A DNA stretch of 64,000 nucleotides from Saccharopolyspora erythraea NRRL 2338 (lineage in GTDB: Bacteria; Actinomycetota; Actinomycetes; Mycobacteriales; Pseudonocardiaceae). The DNA is taken from NCBI RefSeq assembly GCF_000062885.1, contig NC_009142.1:6065584-6129583 (forward strand), read 5' to 3'. Position numbers and translations under genes: made by a program. Under the pieces are notes generated by a model, which saw nothing but the letters and a program-made list of their open reading frames with translations, had not been told where the DNA came from and ran no database searches. Below are positions 63,001-64,000 of this stretch, in pieces (within the stretch, counting starts at the first letter, position 1; the number at the start of each line of letters is the position of its first letter).

Positions 63001-63999
63001 GGCCGACGAACCGAGCGAGATTCCGAAGTTGCGCCAGAAGTCCTTTCGCCTCGTACCGATCGCGGCACCCGACTCCAGACCGAAGCGGTGCTGGCTGCCG
63101 GCCTTCGTCTTGAACTCGGTCCGGGTAGCGCTCTTTATGGTCAGGTCGACGGTGGCCTTGTCGAGCTTGCCGGTCCCGATCAGGGCCCCCAACTGCGGCT
63201 TGGCATCGATCACCACCAGTTGGTCACCGATCCGGACCGTCCTGGTGACCCCGCGCAGGTCCGTGCTGAACCGGCCGAAGAGCGCGGGCACACCGAAGGC
63301 CGCGGTCACCTGCGCCTCGACGGCCGCCCGCTGGTCGTGGCGCAGCGAGCCGAGCTCGTCGCCCACCGACTCGCGCACCAGCCGCCACACCTCCGGTAGC
63401 ACCAGCTCGGCTCCAGGCAGGCGGCTGACCGTGCCACCGCCGATGGTCTTGTTCGCGGCCAGCATGTCCGGCTGCCGGGGCTCGCCCTCGGGGATCGTGA
63501 TCTCCGGCCGCCTCGCGTGATCCGCCACGACAACGGCGGGCCGCGTCACCTCACCCTCCTCGAAGGGGTCGGCCGCCGACTGCGGGCGCTCCTCGGCGAC
63601 CGTGATCTCCGGCATCTTCGAACCGCCGGCCACCACATCGTCGAGCCGCGCCGCGTCACCCCCCGCGAACCGGTCGGCCGCCGACTGCGGGCGCTCCTCG
63701 ACGACCGTGATCTCCGGCATCTTCGAACCGCCGGCCACCACATCGTCAAGCCCGGCGGACTCGAACGGCTCGTCCAACCACTGCTCCAGCAGCCGGCGCC
63801 CGGTCCCGGAACTCTCGGCCAGCAGAGTACGAAGTGGCCGCAGAGCGGCTTCGGCCGCGGAAACCTCCTCGAGGCGGGCGAAGTCTTCGGCCGGCATCCA
63901 GAGGTATGCCTTCTCCTCGACGAGATCCACACCTTCCAGCGCCGGCTCGGAGGAGGTCCGCTCAACACGCACGTCCAGCGTCGCCTCCACCAGGACGGC
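53998..63999 (-). CDS. Giant multidomain protein (lonely-Cys type), N-terminus outside the window
   Basis: At least 3333 residues; the frame stays open to the window edge, so the GTG at 63990 need not be the start. Layout of the visible part: 35-residue tandem repeats (about 72-145); a large conserved region (about 150-1270) with LVVIDAKPQLGALIGTGKLD; a decayed caspase-like module (about 1305-1425) where His and Cys are Thr and Ser; an intact module (about 1505-1710; VVGVHLTLDG, ALLGCAAHR); then seven degenerate modules of about 170 residues (about 1970-3075), each with VDP...RPVVVL...GLxxxxxxxFAxGLR...RPVFV; then a helical, acidic tail ending DTEMVDAESAR. It resembles actinobacterial giant 'lonely Cys domain' proteins. 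The codon use is patchy. Likely an extracellular or exported effector platform; unproven. Confidence 0.75.
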   Translation of the reverse strand, partial: AVLVEATLDVRVERTSSEPALEGVDLVEEKAYLWMPAEDFARLEEVSAAEAALRPLRTLLAESSGTGRRLLEQWLDEPFESAGLDDVVAGGSKMPEITVVEERPQSAADRFAGGDAARLDDVVAGGSKMPEITVAEERPQSAADPFEEGEVTRPAVVVADHARRPEITIPEGEPRQPDMLAANKTIGGGTVSRLPGAELVLPEVWRLVRESVGDELGSLRHDQRAAVEAQVTAAFGVPALFGRFSTDLRGVTRTVRIGDQLVVIDAKPQLGALIGTGKLDKATVDLTIKSATRTEFKTKAGSQHRFGLESGAAIGTRRKDFWRNFGISLGSSAVFSYAAGTAIGQGYKLNRRQKYKGPAITFDRRVTWLVSVSTAATTPPTARLEPWYRRLGLFQIGSGRRDGDEREGAGIELGSMPRDSSTASNPSTWSSYSVVGSSKVSGWARIMVPEPLAPTTPQDDVAHLGQLIRDFDYDAQDDNPFKLDVEFLVPPGVASPYTFLGEDIADVLEGLPGRADAVPEQEEPLASHFDQLLAPEGLPVPGGRVRLRLFDAHPVGTVPDKLSLEDVSDGGLKVDGQKSQGKGLDGRFRLSSLWQFGSKSGERAHVMPALAGRATAISEEAASYGLGTSRRRIGKTTGATHLYRAHALFEITGYGEPDSVPETELIAVNGGIEFLLADVIAQRLRRNPGLEPEAEGQPPRTRYLDLPTGVEPRPEPAIEIRYPPEFVFFGAGLGPTIVSEISNAHLVASVIKDLIAEHAPGFGTGRFLELSTGISGSVDAMASPVALGSRFGQASTSGVSLLAARSQGVGTETIEFVVRAGYAPDPRAVPNNEFKSDTSFQHSEKRWQSASRGSGAAITGSTLAVASFDGNVRRAGGHPDGTYTREQARGQRDTSSDAFKRRLTGEDETSYSYTWPVWFQVEMYRSWVPNAALNSLLLTAPKRGIELWSAMQDSARTPQQRRFVGDGTAVFTIPAGLTTTAPPVPRPVRISGKAVPAGGAMEMGPLPVDLRGLDIIPVALPGSERLFPWLAATLARPDQQPGDDATVVDTSMRAPSGNGWVRPATLPGHLVWQLGGEEGLTSMMPELLDAPVLIPDMVDSGMVWDDEHGLAVRLRFADIEYVGSLTATGELTHEERSEHELNHLANSTLSASLPAMAQFMTSSSGSQRQNLILPGEVSTLDPSAGVAGGSTKVDSQVATGSAAREVTTEKKGTFHLYRAGKALYTLTDRTLHRNFFHSLRGKPAEVEVTIDNGGYFIVEADQAAAKNLPLPPSEPSQPSAVPAAASSGMPEAWTPGGDAADQAALALLPKVPGHLVVGLTADAVGAISDGAGGTLTISELALSIERLPGWARRPIVLVGSSGLADATELRDTLGVDVIAADHEVWQAADGRVVSGDLSFVRRGTQTWAQWADSVFGGDGRTATAGHWHLLPSTGGARRLAGADLVSALASSGVKAQGGRAPRSDFRWGMRSAPVALPFHGSREIAEYPAWTRSPRHAAAAPQAARPLVVIGHGGTVVSAEAVTKLGDTGADVLARVDRGRGAKWMLHRADGSRPRPVDPPTEMIQAPRAEPLLFRGPEDDEGTLDRAAELAPELPRTQVVGVHLTLDGRRALLDGREVAPEEFAEEVRRHRGYVPGSEIALLGCAAHRRAPGELTFAERFARTLRTRVWVSNATVSQTPDGAVHATEVSVTEDGRLVPEFVDGLGTGQWFLLDGQGRELVRSGPELRAAVNRSEPSRYPDDARIEAVIRWGGRGGLKISSYVPPNVARLLSDWKINIEFDDAGLKRLAGEIGYDEDTSDPDEWRWVRKRLFNTLALTAELAERPSIEDASAAQALDDWLRDTDRVVRRTASAEDAHPVVRELTGSTAAVRPEEVRYLGELLLDAERRLGGGWPPTLEELRVLWHERTRAVAVRLGGGVENTVVYAVDDVSAQWWEGFHGGRVDLGQVRGELGIGPGLDPVIVVVQSRRESSGTDRLFLLTDGASGEQLTIATPRELGRRVAKTAQYRRVAGRNGSGPVVLVVMGGSAGLGALSREQLVRRFAEGLREGGDRVRDGLLAYGYISHDPRGFGLVAARERTEVEGTGLVLRSGLEPSVLPLQLDSAKLNALAYPTDSDKVDEFRRIAAGMHSMKAARDAVGSRSPAFVLAWITPGGRFTVADSHPWRTEDLRPREFARQVVEDLRSHRIGGRASNTRAVVVFTYFWGGAEALTELGRQELLAGFREAGHRGPIHVAAYDGLSHGPQLDSENNAVLAQSFDRVVPWSPVLGMIAGTDTTTPNLVAYPTSPVRAQSWQQWLDAGVDLQEVRTAVGHPSPILVLAAWKGRERVFHTVDPRTFEDDHLSPGELARSVVEGDLFRQAAAGNPTRPVVLLTILPGGGSPMDERARQEFARAVRRAGHEGRVWVSNQVELQVSDEGQGRNRFRIAGDPALRPVGGLPYAIDEDDALPVRDLGLFGQQRLLAANATTADLDWWMNWSLDGFNAPATLGLGAATVVLARLWGDEFVTHTGNVDAYEFGRRLGLSEHYVSTAIQQGRGPVVLATIGSPTGLSEEAGRQFARGLRSNDTNRDVFVTDRDFRLLRDDTGAGRLDLRTNPPRFVPPPGWTPMGDEADRPEGADHAHARGIVVQYRASASVRSFNVNVDWIPAEIGGDKPAFVLMVRPERGRFHVVDPSTRRMLVVGPSDFGFSVAGSARFQEFVNGDKTRPVVVLFSSWPTGLTEQDVRSLAAGLRGDGVQRPVFLAVGPLGFNGGRSQALVEVPSGVGQRGGSGLRRRPRLVSFVRDADLDVVERIREFGVSRLLSQLGYGGGRQPVVVVVSQAGNKIVDPITGDLPAARFGRNLAREPEYLDAIRGDWRRPVVIVKVGEAGEPVESEDLDGLVMGLLGTPDPDRAVYVSEHRVSLLGGKLLVRAGLRVLAPSGMVAPRLEARVRAVTLRVGEGEADNAIGLTTAQEQGDRWARWGKWDLYGGMLRRAVEVLDPDPVFVFVNVEDEEVPVLNSQNERALAEQPVVLGMDLLASPQFAAVGGNRPGRTVAIVAYARDNTSLPDWYATALAEGLRELGGPPRPVFVYDGYRTPAFDIDTALDQLRGVTAGLHWRRGGEVGDPEALGEVLPGYEGGSVPAYGGAGEVASAVSSADGQRAEAGGFVAGEGVGSDVLRSVGSGERRMLVAELGREAAVAGVERRWRGEFEESERYLGGLSADQVAVLQQRAERVLESVWPGPPRSSRRVGMVLQGVWGRMVQVVAARLHVDGSSELGAWRVAAVMAASVPVEVRGGRPSEYETAESADAGGGVDSAEAVTDSDIEMVDAGSVGAGSGTVIDGDTEMVDAESAR
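63568..63759 (-). repeat. Tandem 105-bp repeat inside the giant gene
   Basis: Two units with period 105 bp (63568-63654 and 63673-63759 alignable over 87 bp, about 96% identical). They encode LDDVVAGGSKMPEITV-V/A-EERPQ twice. In frame, so the repeat changes only spacing of the acidic N-terminal region. Confidence 0.85.
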
Positions 64000-64000
64000 G

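Noticed and set aside
40629-63999. A complete type VII (ESX) secretion locus
   Set aside because: Only EccA-like AAA+ domains are present; no EccB, EccC, EccD, EccE, mycosin or WXG100 gene was found in the window.

Overview
The window is about 70% G+C with GTG/TTG starts and strong Shine-Dalgarno sites. It comes from an actinobacterial chromosome, most likely Pseudonocardiaceae (Saccharopolyspora-like). The housekeeping block coaE - rpsA - polA - pdtaR keeps the order known from Mycobacterium (Rv1631 - Rv1630 - Rv1629 - Rv1626), which fits vertically inherited core DNA. Family assignments rest on motifs read by eye; no database search was run.

Layout. 1-19.2 kb is core: a PucR regulator (5'-truncated by the window edge) beside a PuuE-like deacetylase, a DadA-like oxidase with a coupled 48-residue coiled-coil peptide, CoaE fused to GrpB, an IS5-type element with a dead transposase sitting inside a dispersed intergenic repeat, rpsA, a methyltransferase, a GNAT, an ABC-like protein lacking Walker A paired with a YhgE/Pip membrane protein, a VOC protein, polA, a thioesterase, pdtaR and an amino-acid permease. 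At 19.35 kb lies a 73-nt tRNA with anticodon CAA but a short variable loop, followed by a broken serine-recombinase remnant and about 0.8 kb of decayed DNA: this looks like the edge of an accessory region.

20.6-31.6 kb is regulatory and accessory: a TetR with a perfect 20-bp operator, a GbsR/MarR-type regulator divergent from a GMC oxidoreductase, a LuxR protein with a degenerate receiver, a 1225-residue SARP-ATPase-LuxR activator, and a duplicated 0.85-kb cassette holding a second LuxR type plus a small protein. 32-40.5 kb holds a cold-shock-domain protein, an amino-acid permease, a four-gene cellobiose-type uptake and beta-glucosidase operon (cebEFG-bglC-like), and a DUF4241-like protein.

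40.6 kb to the window end is the most unusual part: a mostly minus-strand cluster with a giant protein of more than 3333 residues (truncated by the window edge), an 880-residue protein with a DUF3626-like C-terminus, two paralogous proteins with a small immunity-like N-terminal domain, an 1111-residue proline-rich protein with an ART-like C-terminus, and a 1141-residue fusion of a parallel beta-helix to two CbxX/CfxQ AAA+ ATPases. Three of these proteins share a caspase-like His/Cys module in intact or decayed form. A plus-strand cytochrome P450 with a coupled 58-residue peptide sits inside the cluster. It resembles a polymorphic effector locus served by EccA-like ATPases, but no ESX core gene (EccB/C/D/E, MycP, Esx) is present here.
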